Of a stretch of DNA of 64,000 nt, positions 33,568 to 47,100 are shown in pieces (positions within the stretch are counted from its first letter, which is position 1; each line of letters opens with the position of its first letter). Both the position numbers and the translations under genes were made by a program. The notes beneath the pieces are model-generated. The model saw nothing but the letters and a program-made list of their open reading frames with translations. It had not been told where the DNA came from and searched no databases. Source of the DNA: Trissonchulus latispiculum (lineage: Eukaryota; Nematoda; Enoplea; Enoplida; Ironidae); the NCBI GenBank assembly GCA_030248195.1, contig JASAND010030239.1:1-64000 (forward strand), in the 5' to 3' direction.

Positions 33568-34459
33568 TATGTTATGTTATGGCACAGAGAGCAAAACCCA
33601 AAAGATTTCTATTCTCATAAGAAATATATGGTACTGACTAATGTGCTTTCTAAAGTGCATGATACGTTAACACAATGGCTGCGCATCTGAACTTCTTATT
33701 CACACCTTATTGGTTCCTTCCGGATTCTACAGGATCTATTAAAAAACTAAAATAGACTTAAAATATCGGTACACACTTCTCCCTTCCCACAGAAACGCTT
33801 TCAATCAACAAAATTTTCCTCCCCTACGTATGTTGCTATCAGAAAAATATCCAATTTCAAAATGAAAATGAATAAATACGTACGAAAGGAGGAGAGGGGT
33901 AGAGGAAAACTGTTATCCATTCCACTAAACGGAGAATTAGGTTTGACTCAAGTCAGCTCACATGAAACCTTAGAATGATAAAAAGGGCAACCTGTTCGTG
34001 ACAATAACAGCTGGTACAGTCAGCCCATCTACTCTGCAAATGAAGCGCACATAGGCACAATTTGATAACTTTTTAAAGAAAGAAGGAAGATTGGAAAATA
34101 AGAATCTTCTCAGAGGGGGGGGGGGTAAAGTTGTCCTCAAGCAAATATAGTTCAATAATTCTTTCAGAAAGGCAGGAAAACGTGACCTCAATTCAAAGGA
34201 GGTCCGCCATCATTATACAGTTATATATATATACCCTGTTTGTTATATACTAATTAATCAAATAATAAGAAACTGGTCTTCTATGCTTGGGCCGGTATAT
34301 ACAGATTACAGAACCACAAAACAAAACAAAGATTAATGTGGACTATATTAATAAAATTAAGCCAGTAAAATTGCAGACTGTTGTGGTATAGAAATAAGAA
34401 GTGCAAGAGCATTGTGCCAGAGTACATATATAAGTGCATCATTTTCATATACGGACCGT

Positions 34460-34517
<58 letters not shown>

Positions 34518-35240
34518 TTATATATATAGAATATATATAGAAGCGTTCGGGTCAAACAGATGAGGAGAGGTAAGGAATCAGTTCCTGAAATCCTTTCTAC
34601 ATACAGATGTCAGATACCTGGACATTTTCAAGATGAAAAAGTGAAAGGGGGGAAAGTGGGTAGAACGGTCAAAACTGTGCTTAGACCCACAAATGCAGTA
34701 AAAGCAGACCCCGTTGCTATGCATTGTTATAATTTTGCTAAAATGTGCTCCTCAAATATTCAGTCTTGGCATAAAATAGAGGACTTCAGGCTAACTAATT
34801 CCGGAAAGCTACATCTTTAGCCTTGGAAATTTCTGGGGCACTTCCAGGTAAGTGGGGGGAGCTCAAAACAGTGCTGGAGGGTAGGACCAATCACTCGTGC
34901 TCCTACCAAATCACCAAATCATAAACTAAGCAGTTCCGCCGAAATCCGTTAACTGGACTGAAATCCTCTGCCTTGAGAGCCCCTTAAATAGCCTGATTGC
35001 GCAATACTATAGTCACTCCTTTGTTGCGTAGAAAGAAAAGGGTAAAAACTATTGCGTCAGTTAGTTTTCGCAATTGCGCAACACTTACACTGACTCACAC
35101 ACACCTTAAAACGACCAAACCAACCCCTTGATAGAATATGACGTCATATTGCATCGTCACTTTAGTTGCGCGAAATATATACCAGTAATCTTTGTAAGCA
35201 TAGAAAACCACTCAATTTTGCAAGAGGTAGTAAATTTGCG
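33568..35240. other. Intergenic sequence with a (TA)n tract
   Basis: No supported gene. A TA-rich microsatellite occupies about 34,461-34,529. An 86-codon open frame at 34,560-34,820 has no recognisable features. A 10-G run lies near 34,120. Confidence 0.5.
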
Positions 35241-35244
35241 GTCT

Positions 35245-35735
35245 TCTCCAGATTATACCCCTCACTTTTAAAACTTGACCAATTGAGCTGATTTGGTGTG
35301 GTTATGTTTTCGACCACGCTGAGTTAAAATATTGCAAAATTTGTCTATCCGAAAATTTTTGGTCTTCGATTTTGCTTAAAACCTTGCACATAGGGACTCT
35401 CTGAATCGGAGAATCTGAAGTCCGTTTTTCCATCGAGCTTAGCGTTAGCTCAGCATAGGCTTACATCCTTAGTTGATAGTGAGCTAACGAAAACCGGAAT
35501 CGATAAACGGACTTCAGATATGTGCTCTTCGACCCATATAAAACCCTATACACCGCTTTCGACAAAATCGACGATAAAATGTTTTCAGTTCTGCTTGGTC
35601 CCCCAGCCACTCGAAAACTACTAATTTCTCGAACTCGATATTTGAACGCAGCGTATTCGAAAATATACAAACACCAAATTTTAGCTCAATTGGTTTAGTT
35701 TTACAAATTGAAGCAATAGAGAGGGGGGGCAGGCC
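35245..35735. mobile_element. Small foldback element
   Basis: The outer arms (about 35,245-35,340 and 35,640-35,735) are imperfect inverted copies containing CCAATTGAGCT and a version of CGACCACGCTGAGTT. The inner arms (about 35,408-35,520) pair CTGAAGTCCGTTT with AAACGGACTTCAG. The motif also occurs in the larger foldback near 24.25 kb. No coding sequence. Confidence 0.55.
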
Positions 35736-37988
35736 CTAAATTTGTTCGAGATAAAACGTTCATTGATCTAAATATACATAGGTGGAGACGCAAGCTAAGT
35801 ATATAATTACTGATTCGAAAACGGCTAAAAGTAATTTGAATGCCATGTAGTTATACCAAAAACCAAACTTTAATTGTATATAACATAATCATCGTATAAG
35901 TATGCAAAGTAAGCAAAGCACGGAAAAGCCAAAAACAGTCCCCAAGGGACCAAAACGCAAAAAAGACAAGATGAACACTTCTTCAAAGCGGAAACAAATT
36001 AATTAGACAAAGTACAGAACAAGAAAAGAAAGAACATAAGAAATACTTAATATATAATCAACCGCAAGCCACCCACCGCACATTATATTCATGGTCTACA
36101 TTACTCAATCCACTAGAATAAATAAAGCTAAATGATCAAAACAATCAAACATTTTTAGAATTTAAAAAAATCTGTACGAATAAAAATAGGACATGAGTTT
36201 ACCAGTCACTAGTAATTGACTGAATAATTAAATTTAATAAAGAGACGCACCTAATTTTTGGTTTCCTGTAATGTCAAATCACAAAAATCATATCATACAA
36301 TATCATCCCCCCGTGTAAGATTCGCGGTATGCTTACAACAGGACTCTTTTAGAAACGGCGATATTCCTTTACCCTTCAATTAAAATACTTACATCCCAAT
36401 CAAGAAACGAACCAAAATGTCAAAACATTTTTCATCAAAACCTTTTATAGGTTAGGTAGCAGCAGGGCGTATCCAGGATTTAAAAAAGGAGGGGGTCCGA
36501 GCCTAATTTTTCCTCAAAATGGCCAAATTTGGGTAAAAAATAGCTAAAAATTCGAAACGTTTTCCGAAAAAGGGGGGGGGTCCGGACCCCTTGTACCACC
36601 CTCCCCTGGATAGTAATTAATGACTAAGCGCTTATCTTCTCTCTGGTCGTGAATTATTTATTTTCCGAAAACTGACTATGCTACAGCTACCACAACCGTA
36701 ATTCAGCAGGCTCAGCTAAAACAAAACAAATAGTACAGCACAGCAAAAAAACCGGAAGCAGCAATCTACAAATGAACTGACAAAGCGGCGACCACTCACC
36801 CCAAAGCTGAGCTGCCTCTCCCCGAACCTCCCTCCAGTTCCAAAGCAGTGCTACTCTCATTCAAACTGCTACAAACAAGTAGTCATCGAATGCACAAAAA
36901 TCCAAAAATAAATATTATAACACACTTAACATGTAGATGTAGGTATAGCTTAACTACTACACATAATAAGAGTACACAAACATACATAATATTATTTGAC
37001 ATCATACAAGTACACAAAACAAATAAATAATATACGATTTTCGTTCGCTATGCAATCTTTCTTTTCGCTGCAAAGTGCATAATTGTATTATTTTTCTTCT
37101 ATTTTATATATAATGAAAGTAGATGAATTTAAAAATCCTCAAAATAATTGGAGGATTTACCTCCGGAAGGGGCTCCACGGTTGTCGTCCTCAAAAAGTCA
37201 TCACGAAAAACCAAACTAAAGTCTCTGCAGCAAGCAAGCAATTGGCAACAATTTTCCTACACTCTATTTCAAAATTTAAACACAAGATCTTTTCTCTTTT
37301 AAAAATGTTAATAACAAGTAAGTAACTATATCACACAATAATTATAACTTACAAGTGTTTCTTTCTTTCCTTACACCCTTTCTTACCCCTCCTCGCCAAA
37401 ACTTAAGATCAAATATCAGGCAAAATAACAAGTATATAGGTATATCATATTATATGCACAACATTGCAAGATTATGAACTAAAAACATTATATTACTTAT
37501 TTCAACCAAGACCACACTCTGTAAAGAAAATAACACAGACAAAATCTCAAAAAGATCCGATGACTGCAAATAGAATGAGCGTTCAAAAATGTTTTGAACA
37601 CCAACTTTTCCACTGTTTCATTTACGCAGAAGAAATGTACATAAGTAGCAATGCAGGATTCCATCTTCACTTCACCATGGCTCTTCAATTGCAAAACTAC
37701 CGTACACATCAATTACCGTGCATGACAACAAAACTATATATACGTACATACGTGCTGCAGTAGTAATCTATACACAAGCAGCAAGGATATAGACAGAAAA
37801 AACATACAAACCAACCAAATCATACACATGACGTTGTATTATTAGTATTATATGGAACAAAAATAAATTATCTTTATGTTATGTTATAATCCCAACAAAG
37901 AATTCTACAATAATAGTATCAGCAGTTCGCGGTTCCACCATAGCAGTTATCAGACTAGTCCGAGAGGGGGGGGGGGTCTCGAGTGCTT
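35736..37988. other. Intergenic sequence downstream of TRIP12
   Basis: Contains the TRIP12 3' UTR at its right end, extent unknown. A poly-G-ended repeat (TATCCAGGATTT ... CTGGATA) lies at about 36,475-36,615. A 10-G run is at 37,967. No other coding sequence is supported. Confidence 0.5.
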
Positions 37989-38185
37989 CTATGAGAGATG
38001 AAAGGATTTCTGACCCTCCCGCATGGCAACGTCCAGTTTAAGGCCCATAATCTCGATGGTGGAATATTCGGGTAGTTTGAGATAGTTGACACAGGTCATG
38101 ACTGAGGGTAGGAAGCGGTCCGGGTCCTCCAGAGAGTCCAGGCTCCGACGGACCACCGTCAGTGGCGGATTCAGACTACGAAATC
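37989..38185 (-). CDS. TRIP12: TRIP12 last exon (catalytic Cys and stop)
   Basis: Encodes [17 protein letters not shown], the catalytic-cysteine motif [16 protein letters not shown] and the C-terminus EGQKSFHLS, stop TAG at 37,989-37,991. Acceptor TTTGTAG. Confidence 0.97.
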
Positions 38186-41100
38186 CTACAAACAAACAAA
38201 CAAACAAATAAACAAATTAAATCAACAGGGGGGGGGAAGGCTTTCTATATACACAATTTTTGGGTCTTTTCCCGGAACCCCACCCCTCCCAGCCAGTGCT
38301 AAAATTTGAACTCAGCGCGATCAAAGACATAAATATACCCACGCCAAATTTCAGCACGATTGATCAATACTTATAAATTCTAGCACTGGGGTGGGAGGGG
38401 GCAACCTGGAATCATAAAAAACCCCAGCTTTTGTGACTATGGGATTGCACTGAGTCTAAATTATATTTTAAACATACATAAAACATGATACACTAATAAT
38501 GTTACAAATTAATACAATGATATGCTATATAGATACTGACCGCCAACCGGAAGCTTTGGACATCCGGTGACAAACTGCAGAAACAGCCGTCGCTGCTCTC
38601 CGGTGAACTGGGAGAGTAGCTGGATCAGCCACTGGATCTGGGGAGAGTCGAGGCTGTAGCCGTGGTCCGGGCGGATGCACTGGGTCAGAACCGGCGGATC
38701 CCAACCTCCCCCGGATCCATTTCCGCTCCCAATACCACAGAACAGTTGATCCATCTAAACAACACAACACAATCACAAAAATGAGTAAACTAGGCCCTCC
38801 GTAGAGGACATATTATTATCACTCATTCCAATTGAAATGATGGAAATGATGCTAAAAATGTACGAAAACAAGCTTCCAGCACCCGTCAAACGAATATCTT
38901 AAATCATTAATATTACAGTTGAAAAAACTTAGTGATACTGGAGAAAAAACAACAGAACAAGAGAGGAAGTCTGGTGCAAATCAACGCGAACGTACATCTT
39001 CAGGATAGAACATTCTGAGATGAGAAAGGGAAAAGAGGGACTGGAAGCCCTCCCGGAAGGACTCCATCTGACGAAAGACCCCTTCGCGGATCAGCCAATG
39101 AACCGACAACTGAAACACAGCACACAGTCTATACAGCACTGGGATAGGATATACGTACATGCTACAGCACCCAATTGGCTCTCTCCTGTTTCGGACTAAG
39201 ACTTCGCCTTAGTGACTGCAGAGCAGGCGTTTTTTATTTCTTTTTCCACTAAAGTCAGCTTTTGTGAAGGTGATTAGCACAATTTTTGCCTAAATGGCTA
39301 ATAACAAGTGCAGAAACCATTTGAACGTTGAAAATAAGCTTATTTTTGACAAAACAGGCGTCCAATACAGAAATGATTGCATCGTTTGGGTATTTTCAAA
39401 CCTAGTGGAACTTTGGAGGTTGGTGGTGGAACCTCTCCCTTATAATTAGAGGAAAGCCAGGCAATAAAATAATCCAAGATTTACTCCTCCACAGACCCCA
39501 GAAGCAAAGCTCTATCGGAAAAGCAGCACCTCCCCTTCACGAAAACCAATCAAGGATCAATATTTAATCGTATCACGTCTGTTCGCTCAGATTCGGGAAA
39601 AATTACTAAGTCATAGAAAAGTATCAGTCAACAAAGTCAAAAGAATCATCATTGCGACAACAGACAAGCCAAGCCTAACCACCTATAAATGTAACAATTT
39701 AAATTTAAATAATTTAACGAAGCAAAGGTGTTTAATTGTAAATGCTTGCTTATTGTCTAACGAGACGACTGGTCACATTTCACTCCTCCTTTAATAGGCT
39801 ATTTTCTGACACCGGCCGGCTGAGATTCAATCCACGGACCATCCGCTGATGACTCAGCGCTACAGGCCGCTACGCTAAATCCAGGAAACTAAACAGACAC
39901 ACAGTACATTATAGCGTAGCGTACCTTGATATAGGTGTCTAGATTATGCCTGGTGACTTCTATATCCCGACCGCCCTTTCGCAGTTCAATGGCGCCGTTC
40001 CCCGGCAGGGTGAAGTCCAGGTTAAGGTCTTCCACGCTCCCATTCTCACTTTCACGCTGAAATAATTAATTACAATTAATTAATTAATTTAATTAAATAA
40101 TTAATACAATACATTGCTATTAAATTCAATTGAGTGTAGTAAGAAATTAGCTCAAACTAAGGAGATAACTAAGTAACCGCCAGTAATCTATTGCCCAAAT
40201 TCTCAGTACAAAAAAGCGATTAAAGACTAACATGGGATTTGGTTTGTAGGAGATATCCCTGGAGATGACGATAGGACTGGGCCAGAACGGAATCAAGATC
40301 CCCGATATCCGCCAAACTCAGCGAGCCCTCCTCATGGAGAAGCCAACGATAGAACAGGGGACTCAGGGGCAGATCAATCTAAAACAAAAATGACAACAAA
40401 TAAATAAACAAGAATAAAACAAATATTTAGGACGAAAAACATATATAGTATTTAGAGTAAAAGAAAGGAGTCCACAATTTATTTTATAGGTCCTTTACCA
40501 GTCTAGAGTCCATGAGAGCCCGAGCCATAAGGCGACCCATAAAGTGGAATTTTGATCGAATCTTGTTCAGATGAGAGGGCTTCGGATGATGGGGGAGGGA
40601 GTTGGGATAGAGACCGCCCGCTGACTGAATATATCCACTACCTATAAAACACAAAATAACAGTCAACAAAATCAAAGAAATTACACACAATATACACATG
40701 CAAGTGCGTATGTATATATTAGATATTCTGGGCTTATTCTAGGGATTTTTTCTTGGGGGGGGGGGCTTCTTGGGGGGGGGGCCCCCCCCCAAATGTCCGA
40801 GGGGCAAGGAATTTTTGGGGGGGGGGAAGGGTGTTTATGGGGGGGGGGGGGGGGCCCCCCCCACTAGAATAAGCCCAGATATTTAGTATATGAATTGTAA
40901 ATATCAGAGATGTGTTTTCCTGCAGAGTGGGGGAGGGGCAAATGCACCGTGATTCCTCAAAAACTTACCCTCAGCAAGGGGTCTCTGCTTCCATATGAAC
41001 CCGATCCCAGACCCAATGTCAGCAATTTTTTTCTATCTATTTAGACGAGTGAGTGCTTCTGCCTTAAAAAGTCTGTTTTTATTGAAACCAAGATGGCTTG

Positions 41101-44100
41101 AGAAATTGTTCTCCTTTTAGGCTTGCAAAATACGAGATAAAACCAATATTACTTTTGGCTCCCTTTCAACCATGTTTCCCCTCCACACTAGACACCCAGA
41201 GATTTCCACCAAGATGCTCCAGCATGTGGAAGCATCCCAAAAGATACCCTGCACAACTCAAGCTCCTTGTACCATAACAGTGCTATCTGATCTTATTATC
41301 TTTCACTGCAAACTGCTAGCTGCGTACAGATACTAGGAATCCCGCGGAGGGGCTTTGGGGGTTGAAACCCGCTGATTTCGAGTTGACCGAATGAAAAAAT
41401 TTAATCACTATTTGAGCGCAAAAATACAAAAATTTTAAAAAAAGGTCCTCCTTTTCAAATGTCCCCAAACCCTGCTCCCCCCATTTCAAAATCCTGGTAT
41501 ACGTTCCTGCTTGCTTCCTGGCAGCAGGTAAGAAAATTCGACCTACCGGCGGCAGAACCAGAAGTAGAAGAAGAGGAGGAGGAGGTAGAAGGGATCTTTT
41601 CACCTCTCCACAGATCAAGATCAGCACGTTGAAGCTCCTTGGAGACAAGGGCATAGAACTCCAGAGTGGGACCAAGGCCTGTGCCCACCTACAATACACA
41701 AAAAAAACAAATACCAAAGACTGTAACTTCTAACAATAAAGCAATACGGCAAAATAATGCCTATAACCCTCCATAGACTGCATTCGCACTTCCGCATCTG
41801 CAATTAATAGGACACTATTTTCACACAGACATACATACGTACGTATGGAATTTCAACAAAATAGTCAAAGGTCAGTTCTGTAGCAGCCACAGGAGTTCTT
41901 TTTATTTATTCTTTATTTCATCACCACAGACAAAAATGCACACTGGAAATATACAAAATGCAATGCAATAATGCACCTTAGCAACCAGCTTTTAACAATT
42001 TACACTACACAGAGAATTGAGATGAAAACTGTGGGCCTATTCGTGCTCCCAGAATTAAAGGAGTTGTGAGATAGTTAAAAGGATTAACTGATTTAGCCCA
42101 GTCAGCAGATAAGTTAAAATGAACTGTTTCAACTCGATCAACTCTTTGTGGACGAAAATGGTTATATAAACTTTAACATAACATTAACCATAACACCATA
42201 ACATAACTTCCATCTAACTCGTTTAGCAGGCTTCGTCTCGCTGAGAATGCCCACCCCGTTATGCCGAAACAGTTATATACTCCACTCATGACAGGGAATT
42301 ATCTGCTGGTTATCCTTCTTACCTCATCCTTGTACTGAATCTCCAGAATGGCATTGGAATTGGTGGTGTCGTTGAGAACGGCCTCAGCCTGCTTCAACAG
42401 ATCTTCCCGGTGAATTGTTACCTGAAACAGAAATCACAAGCACACACACCAATGCACAGGTTCTGAGGTTTTGGAAAGTGGGAAGGAGGCTTCCGAAAAG
42501 TAAGGGGGCGAGCCAAAGGTATAAATTTACGTTTTAGCAAACAAGTGGCCTTTTTAAGGTAGTCGCAAAAAAATCGCATTTAAGCTTAAAATAAACTTGC
42601 ATGCAAGTCCACAAATAAGCTTAAAATTGAGAAAATGTTTGAAAAGTTGACCTATATATAAAAAACTTAATTTTTCGACAATTTTGGGCGACCCCTCAAA
42701 AAAGTGGGAGGAGGCTTGTCTAAAATTGAGGGCGGTGGTGGGAGTGGGCGAAAGTGGGCCTTCTCTAAAAAATGCCAGATGAACAGATTCACTCACTATA
42801 GAGGAAGGAAGGAAGGAAGGAAGGAAGGCGGTAGGAACACCCAAACAGACAGCAATAATAATTATAAGAAAGAACTGTATATACTGTTACAAACACAATC
42901 GCTCAATAGCCCTGACAAACATGGACAGAATTGCCATTGCTCAATAATACTGCTTCAACCAGAATAATCTCAGTCCAAACTAGAGATGAGGACGAGCCGG
43001 ACTTTTCCGGCTCGGCTCGGCTCGGCTCGCGAGAAAGTGAGGTCGGCTCGGCTCGGCTCGGCTCGCGGTCATACCCGGCTCGGCTCGGCTCGGAAAAATT
43101 TTGAAAGTGGATCGGCTCGGCTCGGGTCGGCTCGCCAAGCTTGAAGTTTCAAATTCGCCATATTGCATGGAATTTTTTTATTTTGTTCCTTGTTGTCTTG
43201 GTCAAATTTATTAACGAAGTCGTAACCAGTTATGATTACAAGTTAAGATTTATCTTTAGCCTCTCAAGATCATATACTCGAATACTATAGTCTAGCAAAC
43301 TTAAACTGGACCAAAAGAGTGAATTTTGTGGAAAGTTTATTATTCAAGTTAAGTATGACAATGTATATATTTTCTGAAAGCTCAAAAATCAGAGATTTCA
43401 AAAATTCTAAAAAATTTTCAAATTTTCAAATTTGAAATTTCATAAATTTTGAAAACTGTGGGAAAAGAAAAAATAAAGGAAAAATAGTCGAGTTTGGTAT
43501 CAAATGAAAGGTCTCGTTCAGGAGAACGCGAATATGTATCAATTAAGCGGATTTGGGGCGGCATGTGGTTCCAGCGGGCCCATATCCCGAAAAATAAAAG
43601 TTGCTCCGATCGCTACAAACTTGGGCTCATTTGGAAGCTCTCATCACGCTGAGTAAAAGTTATAATTGGGTCATCGCTCAAAAATGCTGTCTGTGAAAGT
43701 TATCCCTCTTTAAACCCCAAAAATGGGCTGTTTGGACACTTTTGGAGGGTTTAATCCAGGCTAGCGAAAGCTGTGAGCTGAATCAAGTCAAGCCACTGTG
43801 CTACATTATGCATCTCATCATTATACACAAGCATGCAAAATTGCAGCTTTGGATCTTTACGCATGCGTAAGATAAGCTAATTTAAACGAACTTCAAAGGA
43901 ACCGACACGGCGGCACTTTTGAAGTTCGTTTAAATTAGCTTATCTTACGCATGCGTAAAGATCCAAAGCTGCAATTTTGCATGCTTGTGTATAATGATGA
44001 GATGCATAATGTAGCACAGTGGCTTGACTTGATTCAGCTCACAGCTTTCGCTAGCCTGGATTAAACCCTCCAAAAGTGCCCAAACAGCCCATTTTTGGGG

Positions 44101-47100
44101 TTTAAAGAGGGATAACTTTCACAGACAGCATTTTTGAGCGATGACCCAATTATAACTTTTACTCAGCGTGATGAGAGCTTTCAAATGAGCCCAAGTTTGT
44201 AGCGATCGGAGCAACTTTTATTTTTCGGGATATGGGCCCGCTGGAACCACATGCCGCCCCAAATCCGCTTAATTGATACATATTCGCGTTCTCCTGAACG
44301 AGACCTTTCATTTGATACCAAACTCGACTATTTTTCCTTTATTTTTTCTTTTCCCACAGTTTTCAAAATTTATGAAATTTCAAATTTGAAAATTTGAAAA
44401 TTTTATAGAATTTTTGAAATCTCTGATTTCTGAGCTTTCAGAAAATATATACATTGTCATACTTAACTTGAATAATAAACTCTCCACAAAATTCACTCAT
44501 TTGGTCCAGTTTAAGTTTGCTAGACTATAGAGGCAGTTACAACTTTTTCGCTATCTGATAAAATAAAAATACTACAAATACCCAGAAACACGGAATAATG
44601 GAATTTACAGGTAAGATTTTTATGAAACCAAAACTGAGACGAAAAAATGAAATAAGTCAAAAGTTTTTCTTAGTAAAAGTATATCAATAGCATACACAAG
44701 TTGGCGTCAACGACAGCCTAATATTAAGATTAACATTTGCTTGGAAGGTATCGAGAAAGCTAAAGAAAATTATTGGCAATTATTATTAGTCTTCACTGAA
44801 ATTATTGGCAATTTTACTTAAACAAGTTCGAAAATATAGCAGGGAAATTTGGTCGAATTACTATGTATTTTTTGTTGGGGTCGGCTCGGCTCGGCTCGGC
44901 TCGGAGCTTCAGTTCTCCGGCTCGGCTCGGGAGAAATTGCTGCCGGCTCGGCTCGCGAGCCGAGCAGAGCCGCGAGCCAAAATCTTCATCTCTAGTCCAA
45001 ACCCAGTCATAAAGAAACCTTAATTTCCCAAAAATCAAAGCAGAAAATTGTCAATTTTTTGTGTAAGGGGGGGTTAGCCCCTATTCCCCACCCCCTCCGA
45101 AACAAAAATTATGCTAAATTGGGAGAGGGGGACAGCGAACCTTTTTTCTTTCCAGCCGCGGAGCAATTCTATCACTGCTGTCGGAGAGACCCATGAGATC
45201 AGGGACAGTGTCCATGAGCCGCTGGAGGGCCCGGTCCCGGTCGAACGCCAGAATGTACAGCAACAGCTGACGGGTTTCAAACGGGAAAATGAATGGACTG
45301 AAAAATATTATGACAAAAAATAATACAAAAAATTATACTAACACTACATACAGGAAAAGACAGAAGTAAAATCACTGATTTCACATTCATGACAACATCA
45401 GTCTACCAACAGGGCAAACTGCTGCCAAAAATTGGCACACAAACTTCATTTCACCTCTCTCTCTATCTTTCTCGCACTGGCACCTAATTTATGGGTTTAC
45501 TTTTGAGGACAGGACACAACATGTTCAACAAAACTCGGCAGTAGATGTGCATTATAAAGCTGCAAAACCCAATAGAAACTAAGCCAGGAAACGCCACACC
45601 GCACCATGCATAGGCAATCTCCTTCAGCCAGTTGGGAATATTCCCTGTCATAATGACCAGCGGGTCTTGCAGCTGTCGGTTGGCTTTGGCCGTCAGCTTC
45701 CCATTGACAAACTCGGTGCGAGGCAGAATGGGTCCATAGTGGGGACAGAGGGCCCTATCCCGGTAGAGGGTCCACCAGTACTGGTTGAGACTGTGCAACA
45801 CTCGAAGGAGTTCCAGACATTCCAGGGAGGGATCACCCTTCAGCGGGCTGGCGGAGTCTTCCAGTAGCGGGCTGCGGGCCAAGTGGTCCTCCAGGGGGTT
45901 CAGCGGGACTGGGTAGCGACCCTCTGAAATAGGAAAATTGACATAGAAACCAAATTTCAGCAGCAATCAGCATACACATCTACATAGCAAATTGATAAAA
46001 ATTTATGCACAACAGTTCTGGTAGGTACGTAGTTATCTGCTGCAGTTAAATGTAAACTTTTCTGCCAGCAGCAATCCATTTTTGCAACAGTATCTGAATC
46101 GCTGAAGACCGACGAATGATTTCACAATCACTGAAAACACTGTAACTATTAAAAATATGACGTATCAACCAAACAGAAAATCAAAAAAGAAAAGAGAAAA
46201 GAAATATGGGTATATGTCTGACCAGTCCAGAGTGGATCCGACTTGGATCCCTTTCCATGCGTGGCTGCGGAGGAGGCAGAAGCGGATTTTCCACCCGAAT
46301 TGGTCCCAGAGCCGCCGCGATGACCCGCAGAAGGTGCCGCGGCGGAAGCGGCGGAGGAATTGGACGCTGGGACTCCACCACCACTTGTCTTCTCCGGAGA
46401 CTTCCCTGTCCCACCTCCATCCTGAGGAGAGCCCTCTTTGGACTGGTCCGGACAACTGCGATACCTAAACACGACACACAAACACAAACAAAATACTGGA
46501 AGGAGCCAGGACAGGACAGTACATGATGGGGGGAAACTGGGGCACACTTGGCAGAAATATTACTAGTATATTATAGAAACAAGTTAGTTTACGTACCACT
46601 ATTTTTCCTTTTTCGGAATTTATTTCTGGGTTGAAGTGAACAAAAACAGAAGCCCGTCCAATATTAAAGAAATAAATAAAATACACTCTCGTGCTAATTC
46701 CAACATTTTCCAGTTATCATATGTACACGTAAAACACATTAAATTCCTATATTAGTAGTGCATGCGACCTCTGCCAGACTTGGTTCAAACATTTGCGGCT
46801 CATCAGTGGAGAAGTGTAGAACTAAGTTCTTTAGGATGCTTTGGAAAAATCTTTTACAAAATAAGTGAAAGATAGTTTCGCCGCCAGTCGCTTCATAAAG
46901 TGTCATCAGTGTGGTGAACAAACATATATGACATCCAAAATATGAAAAATTTCTCATTTTGAAAACTATTAACAATGGGTAGGATAAGAAATTGGACAAT
47001 TCCCTAATATTTCGATAATTAAAATATTTAAAACATGAAACATGAAATTCTAACAGAATGAAATTAATAAATTTCATCAACGTTTCCTTAAATTATATAT

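Noticed and set aside
34560..34820. 86-codon frame after a TA-rich tract
   Set aside because: No domain, no neighbours in phase and no recognisable homologue; likely chance.
46157..46526. Four overlapping frames on both strands
   Set aside because: Shadows of TRIP12 window exon 11; only the frame that agrees in phase with neighbouring exons was kept.
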